Made by a program: the position numbers and the translations under genes
NCBI RefSeq assembly: GCF_000269605.1
Contig: NZ_AKCI01000001.1
Coordinates: forward strand, 1,364,001 to 1,428,000
Reading direction: 5' to 3'
DNA from: Scardovia wiggsiae F0424
Lineage (GTDB): Bacteria; Actinomycetota; Actinomycetes; Actinomycetales; Bifidobacteriaceae
DNA length: 64,000 nucleotides
In this document: positions 9,570 to 17,902 of the stretch, one piece after another
Numbering within the stretch: the stretch's first letter is position 1
Layout: the number at the start of each line of letters is the position of its first letter
The notes under the pieces: generated by a model
Seen by the model: only the letters and a program-made list of their open reading frames with translations
Databases searched by the model: none
Told to the model about the DNA's origin: nothing

Positions 9570-10607
9570 ATGACAACAATGAAGCAGATCGCACAGGAGA
9601 CCGGGGTATCGGTATCTACGGTATCGCTGGTGCTGAACGGTCGTGATGAAGGGCGTGTCAAGCCGGGCATCGCATCTCAGGTGCGTGACACTGCGCGGAA
9701 GCTGGGTTACACTCCCAACCCGCTTGCGCGGTCTTTGCGGACCAGTAAAACAAAGATACTGGGGTTCCTCAGTGAAGAGATCGCTACTACGCCTTTTGCC
9801 GGACGGATCATCCTGGGCGCCCATGATGCTGCAAGCGCTTTAGGCTACATGATGCTTACGGTCAATACCGATAGGGAATCTGATGAGAGCGAGGAGATCT
9901 CTGCACTTAAACGCTACGGTGTTGACGGGTTCCTGTATGCGAAAATGTTCAACAGGGTCATTACGGTACCGAAGTCATTCGGCGGGTATCCGGTGGTCCT
10001 TGTTGATGCGACAGACAGCAAAGGTGCTGTCCCCGGGATCACGCCCGATGAATTCCGTATCGGGTATGATGCTGCCCGGCACCTTATTGATGCCGGCTGC
10101 TCGCAGATAGCGTATGTGGGGAGTGATTCGCCTATTGTCGCCCAGGAAGGAAGGCGTAAAGGGTACCGGAAAGCGCTTGCCGATGCGGGGATCCCCTATA
10201 ATCCCGGCCTGGATATTGGAGTGGGCAATAACCGGCCTGCTTTGGACGCGGTAAGCAGCCTTTTTGACAGGGCGCATCCTGACGGGTTCTTCTGTTTCAA
10301 TGATGCGCGGGCATGGTATGTCTATGAATGCGCTGCAAGGCGCGGTCTTGCTGTTGGCCGTGATATCAGCGTTGTGGGGGTAGATAACCATCGTGTATTC
10401 GCTGAGACTTTTGCGCCTGACCTTACTACTATTGAGCTGCCGCATTATGAGATGGGATATTGGGCTGCTTATAAGCTTATTTCACTGATCGAAGGCAGGG
10501 ATCCCGAACCGGATCTGCCTGAAACAACAGCAGGGATCCCTTCTTTAGACAGCCCGCTTCCGGTACGTATACACTGCATGCTGATCGAAAAAAATTCTGT
10601 TGCCTGA
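9570..10607 (+). CDS. LacI-family transcriptional regulator of the fructoside operon
   Basis: A 345-residue repressor with an N-terminal helix-turn-helix (MKQIAQETGVSVSTVSLVLNGRDEGRVKP), hinge helix (NPLARSLRT) and periplasmic-binding-like effector domain. It lies directly upstream of a sugar ABC operon and GH32 enzyme on the same strand, so it probably controls them through the palindrome at 10667-10684 and responds to a fructoside; this is inference from position. No convincing ribosome site precedes the ATG at 9570 (an ATG nine bases later is an alternative), so a leaderless transcript is possible. Confidence 0.9.
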   Translation: MTTMKQIAQETGVSVSTVSLVLNGRDEGRVKPGIASQVRDTARKLGYTPNPLARSLRTSKTKILGFLSEEIATTPFAGRIILGAHDAASALGYMMLTVNTDRESDESEEISALKRYGVDGFLYAKMFNRVITVPKSFGGYPVVLVDATDSKGAVPGITPDEFRIGYDAARHLIDAGCSQIAYVGSDSPIVAQEGRRKGYRKALADAGIPYNPGLDIGVGNNRPALDAVSSLFDRAHPDGFFCFNDARAWYVYECAARRGLAVGRDISVVGVDNHRVFAETFAPDLTTIELPHYEMGYWAAYKLISLIEGRDPEPDLPETTAGIPSLDSPLPVRIHCMLIEKNSVA

Positions 10608-10666
10608 AGCATCCGGAGCTATTTACTCCGTGTATACCCTGTGTTCGTAAGCCTTTAAGGCACAAC

Positions 10667-10684
10667 ACGTCAATCGATTGACGT
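10667..10684. promoter_or_regulatory. Perfect 18-bp LacI-type operator
   Basis: ACGTCAATCGATTGACGT is its own reverse complement, with the central CG step typical of LacI-family operators. It overlaps the -35 box of the promoter at 10678-10706, a classic repression position. The likely ligand is the LacI protein encoded just upstream. Confidence 0.75.
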
Positions 10685-10706
10685 AGGGCGATTGGCATGA
10701 TACTAT
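10678..10706 (+). promoter_or_regulatory. Sigma-70 promoter of the fructoside ABC operon
   Basis: TTGACG (10678-10683) and TACTAT (10701-10706) are separated by 17 bases, a near-consensus vegetative promoter. The -35 box lies within the palindromic operator. About 145 bases of leader follow before the binding-protein start at 10855. Confidence 0.65.
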
Positions 10707-10854
10707 TACACTGCTGCCAGGCAGGGACACAGCAGTCCTGCAAACCGTGGCAGCATGAGTGGGCCACATGCAGCTCCTCAATAAAATAACAGTGAGGTAT
10801 TCGGGTTTCCATACTTAGCTCAGCCGCGTAATACCACATAAAGAAAGGACAATT

Positions 10855-12189
10855 ATGTCACGGGAGATACGGCACACTGCTCGTGCTCTGCTCGCTTTCG
10901 TACTCGCAGTGGCAGGTACCTTTGGTCTGTCAGGCTGTGGCGAAGCTGCCCGGCATGCAGCTAAAGCCAGCTCAAATGATATAACTATCTGGACCCATAC
11001 TGCCGGATCGGAAGCGGAGCTTGAAGGGGTAAAGCAGATAATCAAGGATTATAATGCCTCTCCGGATAAAAAAGCTACAGTCCATCTCCAGGCATTCCCT
11101 CAGAGTTCCTATAATGATTCGGTCATATCGGCATCGTCTGCAGGGAACCTCCCTTGCCTTGTCGATGTTGACCAGCCTAACACGCCGTACTGGGCATGGG
11201 CCAATGTACTGACACCGCTGACGGACAGCAGGCTTCTGGAGCGTGCACAGGATCTGATGCAGTCGGCAAAGGGGACGTGGAACAAAGACCTGTATACTGT
11301 AGGCTATTTTGATGCGACAACAGCATTGTTTGCGCGCAGGACGGTACTGGAAAAGTTAGGGATCCGCGTTGCTACTGTTGACAAACCGTGGAGCAGGACT
11401 GAGCTGGATGATGCCCTGGCAAGGCTCAAAGCGAGCGGCACATGGAATACCCCGTTTGAGATCGGCACAGCTGACAATAAAAGCGAGTGGTATGCATATG
11501 CTTATGCGCCTATCCTGCAGTCGTTCGGAGGGGATCTTGTAAACCGCAGCAATTACACAAGCGCAGAGGGGAAGCTCAACGGCACAGCTGCCCGGGAATT
11601 TGCTTCATGGATGCGCTCGCTTGTGGAGAAAGGCTATATCAGTTCCCGGGGCGGGTCTGATACAGCGCTTGATTTTGTTAATAACAAATCAGGGCTCCTG
11701 TATGGCGGCATCTGGTCAATGAGTACTTTCCAGAAGTATGCAAAGGACTACAAAGATATAGTCGCCATGCCTCTTGCAGATTTCGGGCACGGCCCTGTTG
11801 CCGGCGGCGGTTCATGGACCGTGGGGATGACAGCAGCGTGCGGCAATAAGGAAGCTGCCCAGGATTATATCCGGTTCTCTCTGCAGGATAAGTATGTTGC
11901 GACCATGGCTAAGGCAGGCATGAACATCCCGGCAACCAAAGGCGCGCAGAAACTCGTACCGCAGTTTGCCAACGGGGGCGATATGCAGGTTTTCACTGAG
12001 ATATCAAGACGGTACGTAAAAATGCGCCCTGAAACGCCTGCATACAATTTTATCTCAACTGAATTCCGCAAGACTATCGGGGATATCCTTAACGGCGCTG
12101 ATATTGATACATGGCTCAATAAAGCAGTCAACCATATTGACGGCAATATTAAAGGTGCTGACGGTTACAGGAAAAATCCGGGGCACTGA
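10855..12189 (+). CDS. Sugar ABC transporter substrate-binding lipoprotein
   Basis: A 444-residue extracellular solute-binding protein (SBP_bac_1 class). The signal peptide ends in LSGCG, a lipobox whose Cys would be lipidated. The mature protein starts with ITIWTHTAGSEAELEGVKQIIKDYN, typical of carbohydrate binders, and has GLLYGGIWSM and a C-terminal helical lobe. An AAAGGA site precedes the ATG. It is the first gene of an operon with two permeases and a GH32 enzyme; no ATPase gene is present, so a shared MsiK-type ATPase elsewhere is expected. Substrate inferred from GH32: sucrose or short fructo-oligosaccharides. Confidence 0.92.
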   Translation: MSREIRHTARALLAFVLAVAGTFGLSGCGEAARHAAKASSNDITIWTHTAGSEAELEGVKQIIKDYNASPDKKATVHLQAFPQSSYNDSVISASSAGNLPCLVDVDQPNTPYWAWANVLTPLTDSRLLERAQDLMQSAKGTWNKDLYTVGYFDATTALFARRTVLEKLGIRVATVDKPWSRTELDDALARLKASGTWNTPFEIGTADNKSEWYAYAYAPILQSFGGDLVNRSNYTSAEGKLNGTAAREFASWMRSLVEKGYISSRGGSDTALDFVNNKSGLLYGGIWSMSTFQKYAKDYKDIVAMPLADFGHGPVAGGGSWTVGMTAACGNKEAAQDYIRFSLQDKYVATMAKAGMNIPATKGAQKLVPQFANGGDMQVFTEISRRYVKMRPETPAYNFISTEFRKTIGDILNGADIDTWLNKAVNHIDGNIKGADGYRKNPGH

Positions 12190-12235
12190 CTGCACCGGAG
12201 ATATTTATACATTGTACTGATAAGGAAAAATAATC

Positions 12236-13264
12236 ATGACACAGACTACTCAGACGGGCACTGTCCCGACAGCTGCTGCGCCCGCGGATGCAGCAGGCAT
12301 ACGCCAGAAGCACGTATTAAAACTGCGCGGGTCCGGCAGGCATGGATCAGACAGGGGTGCATCGAGGGGCAAAGGGCCCAACAGGCGTGCATCTGAACAG
12401 CGCCACGAAAATGCTGTTGGCTGGGGGATGCTCGCACCCGCATGCATCCTTCTCCTGCTGTTTATTGGTATCCCGGTACTTCTGGCCTTTGCCCTGTCAT
12501 TCACCAATGCCCGCACTATCAGCCCGAATCCCACAAGGTTCATTGGCTTTGAAAATTTCACACGGCTGTTTTCTGATCCGACATTCTGGTATGCCCTGCG
12601 CAACGTTGCGGTATTTGCTGTTGTTGTTGTCCCAGTGCAGGCTGGGTTGGGGCTTTTCCTGGCAGTGCTCATCAATAAGCAGGTACGCAGCTCGGTGTTC
12701 TTCCGTACTGTCTATTTCCTGCCGGTCGTGACCTCTATGGTAGTCGTTTCCCTGCTGTGGATGTTTATCTACCAGAATGACGGCATGCTTAACCAGGTGC
12801 TCTCCAAGCTGACTTTCGGGCGCTGGCAGGCTGTTGACTGGCTGAATGACCCGCGCACAGCAATGGGGGCGATCATAGTTATGTCTATCTGGCAGGCTGT
12901 AGGACAGCATATGCTGATCTGGCTGTCCGGGCTGCAGACGATCCCGGGGGAGCTGTATGAAGCTGCCGAACTGGACGGCTGCTCCCCCTGGGAACAGTTC
13001 AAAAATGTGACCTGGCCATGCCTGCGGTCTACAAGGAATATGATCCTGATAACTATCACGATCGCAGCAATGAGCCTGTTCACGCAGATCAACGTTATGA
13101 CGCAGGGCGGACCGCGTGACGCCACTACAACTGTTGTCTTCGAGGCTGTCCGTTCAGGGTTCCAGCAGCAGGAAATGGGGTACGCCAGCGCTATCACCCT
13201 CGTGTTCTTCCTTATCATTATGGCCGTTACCGCTGTACAGCGCCGTATGACACGTGATAAATAG
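12236..13264 (+). CDS. Sugar ABC transporter permease (MalF-like)
   Basis: A 342-residue inner-membrane permease. After a basic, probably cytoplasmic N-terminal extension of about 65 residues come six hydrophobic segments, starting with MLAPACILLLLFIGIPVLLAF. The cytoplasmic coupling loop ELYEAAELDGCSPWEQF matches the EAA motif that contacts the ATPase. It follows the binding protein by 46 bases and precedes the second permease by 47 bases, forming a heterodimeric channel with it. The long basic leader (RGSGRHGSDRGASRGKGPNRR) is unusual but common in actinobacterial permeases. Confidence 0.92.
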   Translation: MTQTTQTGTVPTAAAPADAAGIRQKHVLKLRGSGRHGSDRGASRGKGPNRRASEQRHENAVGWGMLAPACILLLLFIGIPVLLAFALSFTNARTISPNPTRFIGFENFTRLFSDPTFWYALRNVAVFAVVVVPVQAGLGLFLAVLINKQVRSSVFFRTVYFLPVVTSMVVVSLLWMFIYQNDGMLNQVLSKLTFGRWQAVDWLNDPRTAMGAIIVMSIWQAVGQHMLIWLSGLQTIPGELYEAAELDGCSPWEQFKNVTWPCLRSTRNMILITITIAAMSLFTQINVMTQGGPRDATTTVVFEAVRSGFQQQEMGYASAITLVFFLIIMAVTAVQRRMTRDK

Positions 13265-13311
13265 CGGGGCCGGAAAGACCTAAGTTTAAGGACTTTGACA
13301 GGAGTTTGAAA

Positions 13312-14226
13312 ATGTCAGACCAAGTAAAATCAGACCAGATAAAAAAAGCAGCATATAAAAGGAACAGGCTGAGTGTATGGGGATGGATAATACGCATCAT
13401 CTTTGCGTTTATCTTCGCTTTTCCCCTGGTATTCATGGTTGTATCAAGCTTCAAGCCCGATGATCAGATCATGGGGGACCTTGGATCGTTCAGGGCTTTC
13501 CTGCCTGTTGGGAAAACTACTTTGGATAATTATGCCCAGGTGTTTACCCGCGTGCCGGCAGCAACATTCCTCCTCAATTCAGTGATTATTACTGTAGTGA
13601 CTGTGGTGCTTGGAGTATTTATCAATTCAATGGCAGCGTTTGCTATACAGCGCCTCAACGTCAGGTTCAAGAAAATCATTTTTGTTTTTATCCTTGCCAC
13701 ATTGATGGTCCCGTTTGAAACGTATGCCATCCCTCTGCTATGGTGGGTAAACCAGCTTCCGCGGCCTGCAGTTGACCAGTTCGGGCTGTACTTCACCCGC
13801 GGATGGATCGATACCCTTGCTGTGCAGATAGTGCCGTTTATAGCTAATGCTTTCTCGGTTTATCTGTATATCCAGTATTTTGAGACTATCCCCAAGGAAC
13901 TTGATGAAGCGGCAAGGGTCGATGGGGCGGGATGGTTCCATATATACTCCCGCATTGTTATGCCCCTTTCAGGGCCGGCAACTGCAACCGTAGTCATCTT
14001 AAGCTTCCTGCCTATGTGGAACCAGTATGTATGGCCGCTTATGGCTGTACAGTCGGAAAATCTGCGGCCGGTAATGATAGGGATACAGTACTTCCAGCAG
14101 ATGACCACCTCGTGGGGGCAGATAATGGCATATAGTTCTGTAATAACAGTCCCGATCATTATTGTGTTCGTCCTGTTCCAGAGGCAGTTCGTCAGCTCCA
14201 TTGCTTCCACAGGCGTCAAGGGTTGA
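13312..14226 (+). CDS. Sugar ABC transporter permease (MalG-like)
   Basis: A 304-residue permease with six membrane segments and the EAA loop ELDEAARVDGAGWFHIYSRI. The N-terminal helix IIRIIFAFIFAFPLVFMVVSSFK is characteristic of the MalG-type subunit. The ATG at 13312 is chosen over an in-frame TTG at 13306 because AGGAG lies 7 bases before the ATG. It partners the preceding permease. The GH32 gene starts 55 bases downstream. Confidence 0.92.
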   Translation: MSDQVKSDQIKKAAYKRNRLSVWGWIIRIIFAFIFAFPLVFMVVSSFKPDDQIMGDLGSFRAFLPVGKTTLDNYAQVFTRVPAATFLLNSVIITVVTVVLGVFINSMAAFAIQRLNVRFKKIIFVFILATLMVPFETYAIPLLWWVNQLPRPAVDQFGLYFTRGWIDTLAVQIVPFIANAFSVYLYIQYFETIPKELDEAARVDGAGWFHIYSRIVMPLSGPATATVVILSFLPMWNQYVWPLMAVQSENLRPVMIGIQYFQQMTTSWGQIMAYSSVITVPIIIVFVLFQRQFVSSIASTGVKG

Positions 14227-14281
14227 CGAGGGTCAGCGGGGGCGGGCAGGGCAGCAGCTCAGGAAAGGAAAGTTATTCATT

Positions 14282-15829
14282 ATGGATACGGATCATGTGA
14301 ATAAGGATCACGCACAGGCCCTTATAAGGGCAGAAGCTGGGGTGGCTGCACTTGCTGCCCGGCGCAGCGACCGCTGGTATCCGCAGTTCCATATTGCCTC
14401 TGACGGCGGGTGGATCAATGATCCTAATGGGCTGTGCTACTATCATGGGCGCTGGCACGTGTTCTACCAGCTGCACCCTTACGGCACGCAGTGGGGGCCG
14501 ATGCACTGGGGGCATGTTTCCAGCGAAGATATGGTTACATGGCGGCGTGAACCTGTTGTCCTGGCGCCCAGCCTTGATCAGGACCGTGACGGTGTATTTT
14601 CAGGCTCGGCAGTTATAGGGGATGATGGGCGGCTCCGCCTGTTTTATACGGGGAATATCACTCTCCAGCAAAGGGATGAAAACCATGCGGAAGAATTATA
14701 CGAAGCGCAGATGCTTGCTGAAGCGCAGGATGATGATGCGAGGGTTTTCACTAAGCGGGGGGTAGTGGTAGCTTTTCCCGAAGGCGCTGTGCACAGTGAC
14801 TTCCGCGATCCAAAAGTGTGGAAACAGGATGGATACTGGTACATGATCATCGGTGCGCGTTCGGCTAGGGAGCGCGGGCAGATATGGCTTTACACTTCGC
14901 AGGACCTGGTGTCATGGGGGTTTTCCCGCGTGCTGTATGAGCACCCGGACCCTGATGTGTATATGCTTGAGTGCCCGGACTTTTTCGCCCTCTGCAGTGA
15001 TTCAGGCGGCATGAAGTGGGTCCTGTGCTTTTCTGCAATGGGCTCGAAGCCCTGCGGATTCATGAACCGTAATGCGAATAATGCCGGGTATATGATAGGG
15101 ACGTGGGAACCGGACGGGTGCTTCCAGCCTGAAACAGGGTTCCGTTTATGGGATTGGGGGCATAACTTCTATGCGCCCCAATCCTTTGAAGGACCGGATT
15201 CACGGCGTATCATGTATGGGTGGATGAGCCCGGAGGCCAGCGGGCCGGTACCTGTGCAGGAAGACGGCTGGTGCGGGAACCTTACCCTTCCGCGTGAACT
15301 GACTCTTGATAAGGACGGCAGCATCCGTATCACCCCTGTAAAAGAAACAGAGGCATTGAGGACGTCGCAGTACAAGTTTGGCAGGACCAGCCTGGGTGCT
15401 GAAGAGCAGCTGGTTGTTGCTGAGGAAAGTGCAGGCACTGAAATTGAGATGGTTATTGATCTCAGCCGTTCCACTGCTGAGCGCTGCGGGCTGAAGGTAC
15501 ATGCCGGCGGGCAGGGTTCATATACATATATTGCGTATGATGACCAGATCCAGCGTATAGTGGTTGACCGGCAGGCAGCCGCTGAAGGCGGACGGGGATA
15601 CCGTGCGGCTCCGCTGAGCAGCGAAAGCCTTTCCAGCGGAAAGGTTGCCCTGCGGGTCTTTATTGACCGGGGCTGTGTTGAAGCCTATATCAATAACGGG
15701 GAACAGGTAATGAGTTCCTTCAGCTATCCTGTGGAAGGCCCGGGGAAATCTATCTTGCTGGCAGAACGCGGGACAATGGAAATTGAATCCCTCACGGTCC
15801 ACCGCCTGAAGGGGATAGGCCTCAGCTAA
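14282..15829 (+). CDS. GH32 beta-fructofuranosidase (sucrose/fructan hydrolase)
   Basis: A 515-residue cytoplasmic glycoside hydrolase family 32 enzyme that would release fructose from sucrose or fructo-oligosaccharides imported by the ABC system upstream. The start MDTDHVNKDH is preceded by an AGGAAAGGAAAG site. WINDPNG (Asp about 47) holds the nucleophile, FRDPKVW is the RDP motif, and LECPDFF holds the acid/base Glu. A C-terminal beta-sandwich follows (about residues 390-515). No signal peptide is present. Its stop overlaps the stop of the convergent minus-strand gene by three bases. Whether it prefers sucrose or longer fructans cannot be told. Confidence 0.92.
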   Translation: MDTDHVNKDHAQALIRAEAGVAALAARRSDRWYPQFHIASDGGWINDPNGLCYYHGRWHVFYQLHPYGTQWGPMHWGHVSSEDMVTWRREPVVLAPSLDQDRDGVFSGSAVIGDDGRLRLFYTGNITLQQRDENHAEELYEAQMLAEAQDDDARVFTKRGVVVAFPEGAVHSDFRDPKVWKQDGYWYMIIGARSARERGQIWLYTSQDLVSWGFSRVLYEHPDPDVYMLECPDFFALCSDSGGMKWVLCFSAMGSKPCGFMNRNANNAGYMIGTWEPDGCFQPETGFRLWDWGHNFYAPQSFEGPDSRRIMYGWMSPEASGPVPVQEDGWCGNLTLPRELTLDKDGSIRITPVKETEALRTSQYKFGRTSLGAEEQLVVAEESAGTEIEMVIDLSRSTAERCGLKVHAGGQGSYTYIAYDDQIQRIVVDRQAAAEGGRGYRAAPLSSESLSSGKVALRVFIDRGCVEAYINNGEQVMSSFSYPVEGPGKSILLAERGTMEIESLTVHRLKGIGLS

Positions 15830-16155
15830 CGGTACTGTTTACTTTTTACCCGCGGAAGGCATACCGCTGCCAAGCGCCCGAAGGCCTGTATCCGCCGTGT
15901 GTAGCCCTCCTGGGCTGCTTTGCTGAATGCCCCTTTGAGGCTGTTTTCCATGCTGTTCACATATGATGTGGAATCAGCCGCTGCACTGTTAAGGAGACCC
16001 TTTATTCCGTTCCGGTATTCAGCAAGATATTTCTTCATAGCAGATTCTGAAACTGATGGGCCGATATCGCTCACCATACTGTACTGGATCCCTTTAGCGT
16101 AACTTTGAGTATCCCCTTCAACGGCAGATGTCCCCTGTGTCATACTTATGCTCAT
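15826..16155 (-). CDS. Small helical helper protein of the putative type VII lipase effector (WXG100/DUF3130-like)
   Basis: A 109-residue protein, last gene of the minus-strand lipase locus. AAAGGA precedes the ATG at 16155. The middle part (SVSESAMKKYLAEYRNGIKG, then ADSTSYVNSMENSL) looks like two amphipathic helices with a serine-rich turn, resembling the small WXG100-like partners (TIGR04197/DUF3130) encoded beside LXG-type effectors. The resemblance is by pattern, not by search. The last about 20 residues (TRRIQAFGRLAAVCLPRVK) are basic and look out of frame: one base inserted near 15890 would give a tail of TADTGLRALGSGMPSAGKK ending at 15839, before the GH32 stop. Frameshift or sequencing error is possible. 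Confidence 0.55.
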   Translation of the reverse strand: MSISMTQGTSAVEGDTQSYAKGIQYSMVSDIGPSVSESAMKKYLAEYRNGIKGLLNSAAADSTSYVNSMENSLKGAFSKAAQEGYTRRIQAFGRLAAVCLPRVKSKQYR

Positions 16156-16210
16156 AGCGGTCCTTTATGTTTTACTATTAGGTTGATTCAGTTTATTACA
16201 GTGTTGACTT

Positions 16211-16591
16211 TTATTGCCGATCCTCACGGCTGTATTTTTTCTCTTCCTCGATATGCTCCTCCATTTTCCTTATCTCAGTGATAATCTCGTCCCGCTGCCT
16301 TTCTGCAAGCGCTATCTCCCTCAGATTTTCATCACGCAGCCGCTGCAGACGGGGAATTGCCCGTGCTTTGATATCAGAGGCCGATCCAGGGTACCGCCGG
16401 GCAAGCTCATGGATCCCCTCTTCCCACTTATCAATGATCTTGTTCTTGCGGTATATGAGCTCCCCAAGCTGTGTGTAACTGTTCTGCACATCATACAGTG
16501 TATGCTCCAGATGTTCATCAGGCGAAGAACAATCCGGGCAGGCCCTGTAGTCAATAATATCCTCGATCGGGGAATGCATAAAGTCATCCAT
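16211..16591 (-). CDS. Coiled-coil helper protein of the putative type VII lipase effector
   Basis: A 126-residue, highly charged protein predicted to be almost wholly helical (residues 35-126, with heptad-like spacing in LGELIYRKNKIIDKWEEGI and EIITEIRKMEEHIEEE). The N-terminus has a CPDC pair. Its ATG shares a base with the stop of the lipase gene (TAATG), so the two are translated as a pair. Size, charge and position resemble the DUF3958-type coiled-coil chaperones that bind LXG secretion domains, which is the basis of the call. It could alternatively be an unrelated structural protein. Confidence 0.55.
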   Translation of the reverse strand: MDDFMHSPIEDIIDYRACPDCSSPDEHLEHTLYDVQNSYTQLGELIYRKNKIIDKWEEGIHELARRYPGSASDIKARAIPRLQRLRDENLREIALAERQRDEIITEIRKMEEHIEEEKKYSREDRQ

Positions 16592-17856
16592 TATTTCCTG
16601 TTAGCCTTCCACGAGAGAATGTCGCTGTCAATACCGCCGGAGTTGTAATTATTGAACTGCCGCGCAAGGTCTTCATCTTCATCAACCAGCCTGGTGATGC
16701 CGGATTCCACCTGGCTGCCGACATTATGTATCTCCTGGCACTCAAGTTCTACGGACTCTTCCAGCTTTTCAATTTCTGCCTTGACCCCGCCTATAAGGAA
16801 TTCTTTAGTGCACCCGGCAGAGGCCAGTCCCTGCTCAATTTCATCATGCGACAGGTATCCCCCTAAAGTTTCGCTCAAGGATTTTATGACGTTATCCCAT
16901 TCACGGTCCATCTCGGCCAGCACCTTTTTCTTCAGAGCCTGTGCCTTGAACTCCAGCGAGTCCATCCGGGAGTCAATCGCCCGGACGACTGCGCTGGCCT
17001 GCATGCTGTCTACATATATGGACTGGCTTTCAGAAAGTGCCTTCCGTGTTTTTATCCAATGGGAAGCATCCTGTTTCAGCATGTCCAGGATATTTTCTTC
17101 ACCCTCTTTGATCGACAGGGTAGTTAGTATGAGTTTGCCGTCTTTCGTGAACTGGTATCCGCCCCACATGTGCTGATTAACAATACGGTCTTTAGTGTTC
17201 TTTCCGCCTGTCCTGATACTGTCGACCCAAAACACGCTGCCAACGGCATACTGCCGTGTGGAGTAGCCGAATGATGCAAGGTCTCTGGGGTCAAGATAGT
17301 TATTGATTTTATTTCTGCACATATTCACTTGCTCTTTTTCGGCCCGGTTCAATATCCGGTACATGTTTGGCCCTTCGTACAGCCATGCACCTTTTAAACG
17401 TGTAGTCTGTTCTGCATCCAAAGAGGCTATGGCATACTGCCCATCCATAGACCTTAAGGAATGGCCGTAAATCTCTATGCTGTATCCTTTATTCTCGTCA
17501 AATACCTTTTTTGTAAAGCCGGCAGCAGCTCTCAACTGGCCTGTAGGGCCTTTAATTTTTGCAGCAGCTTTGAGAACTAACAATATATCATTATCTCTCC
17601 AGTCCTTCCGGCTCTTCGAGCCCTGAAAAATTATTCGGATAGTCTTCGTTTTCTCATCTTTGATGGCAACAGCATCCAGGCCATTAGGGTCATCGCCCTT
17701 GACATCGTCGCGTCCGCGGACAACCTTGGCGACTGTGCCTACATAAGTCTTGCGATTGTCAATTTTGACTAGATTCCCCTTCTTCCAAATATCAGAAGCA
17801 TAGCCTTTATCAGCGATTTGTTTACGTTGATAGTCAGTGAATTCCTGTGTTTCCAT
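16591..17856 (-). CDS. Putative secreted lipase toxin with C-terminal helical (LXG-like) secretion domain
   Basis: A 421-residue protein. Residues about 35-240 look like an alpha/beta-hydrolase of the class 3 lipase type: IRIIFQGSKSRKDWRDND (oxyanion-hole region), a nucleophile elbow IYGHSLRSMDGQYA with Ser133, then candidate catalytic Asp189 (NYLDP) and His229 (NQHMWGGY). The elbow reads GHSLR rather than GHSLG. Residues about 250-421 are helical and charged, with coiled-coil-like spacing, no signal peptide and no membrane segment. A lipase head before a helical tail, plus two small helical genes and a membrane immunity gene, matches the reverse-order type VII lipase effector TslA of Staphylococcus aureus. 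This is a family analogy; the secretion system itself is not in the window. Confidence 0.6.
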   Translation of the reverse strand: METQEFTDYQRKQIADKGYASDIWKKGNLVKIDNRKTYVGTVAKVVRGRDDVKGDDPNGLDAVAIKDEKTKTIRIIFQGSKSRKDWRDNDILLVLKAAAKIKGPTGQLRAAAGFTKKVFDENKGYSIEIYGHSLRSMDGQYAIASLDAEQTTRLKGAWLYEGPNMYRILNRAEKEQVNMCRNKINNYLDPRDLASFGYSTRQYAVGSVFWVDSIRTGGKNTKDRIVNQHMWGGYQFTKDGKLILTTLSIKEGEENILDMLKQDASHWIKTRKALSESQSIYVDSMQASAVVRAIDSRMDSLEFKAQALKKKVLAEMDREWDNVIKSLSETLGGYLSHDEIEQGLASAGCTKEFLIGGVKAEIEKLEESVELECQEIHNVGSQVESGITRLVDEDEDLARQFNNYNSGGIDSDILSWKANRK

Positions 17857-17902
17857 AACATATATCCCTTCAATAGTGCAATAAAAAAATTAAATTACGT
17901 TC

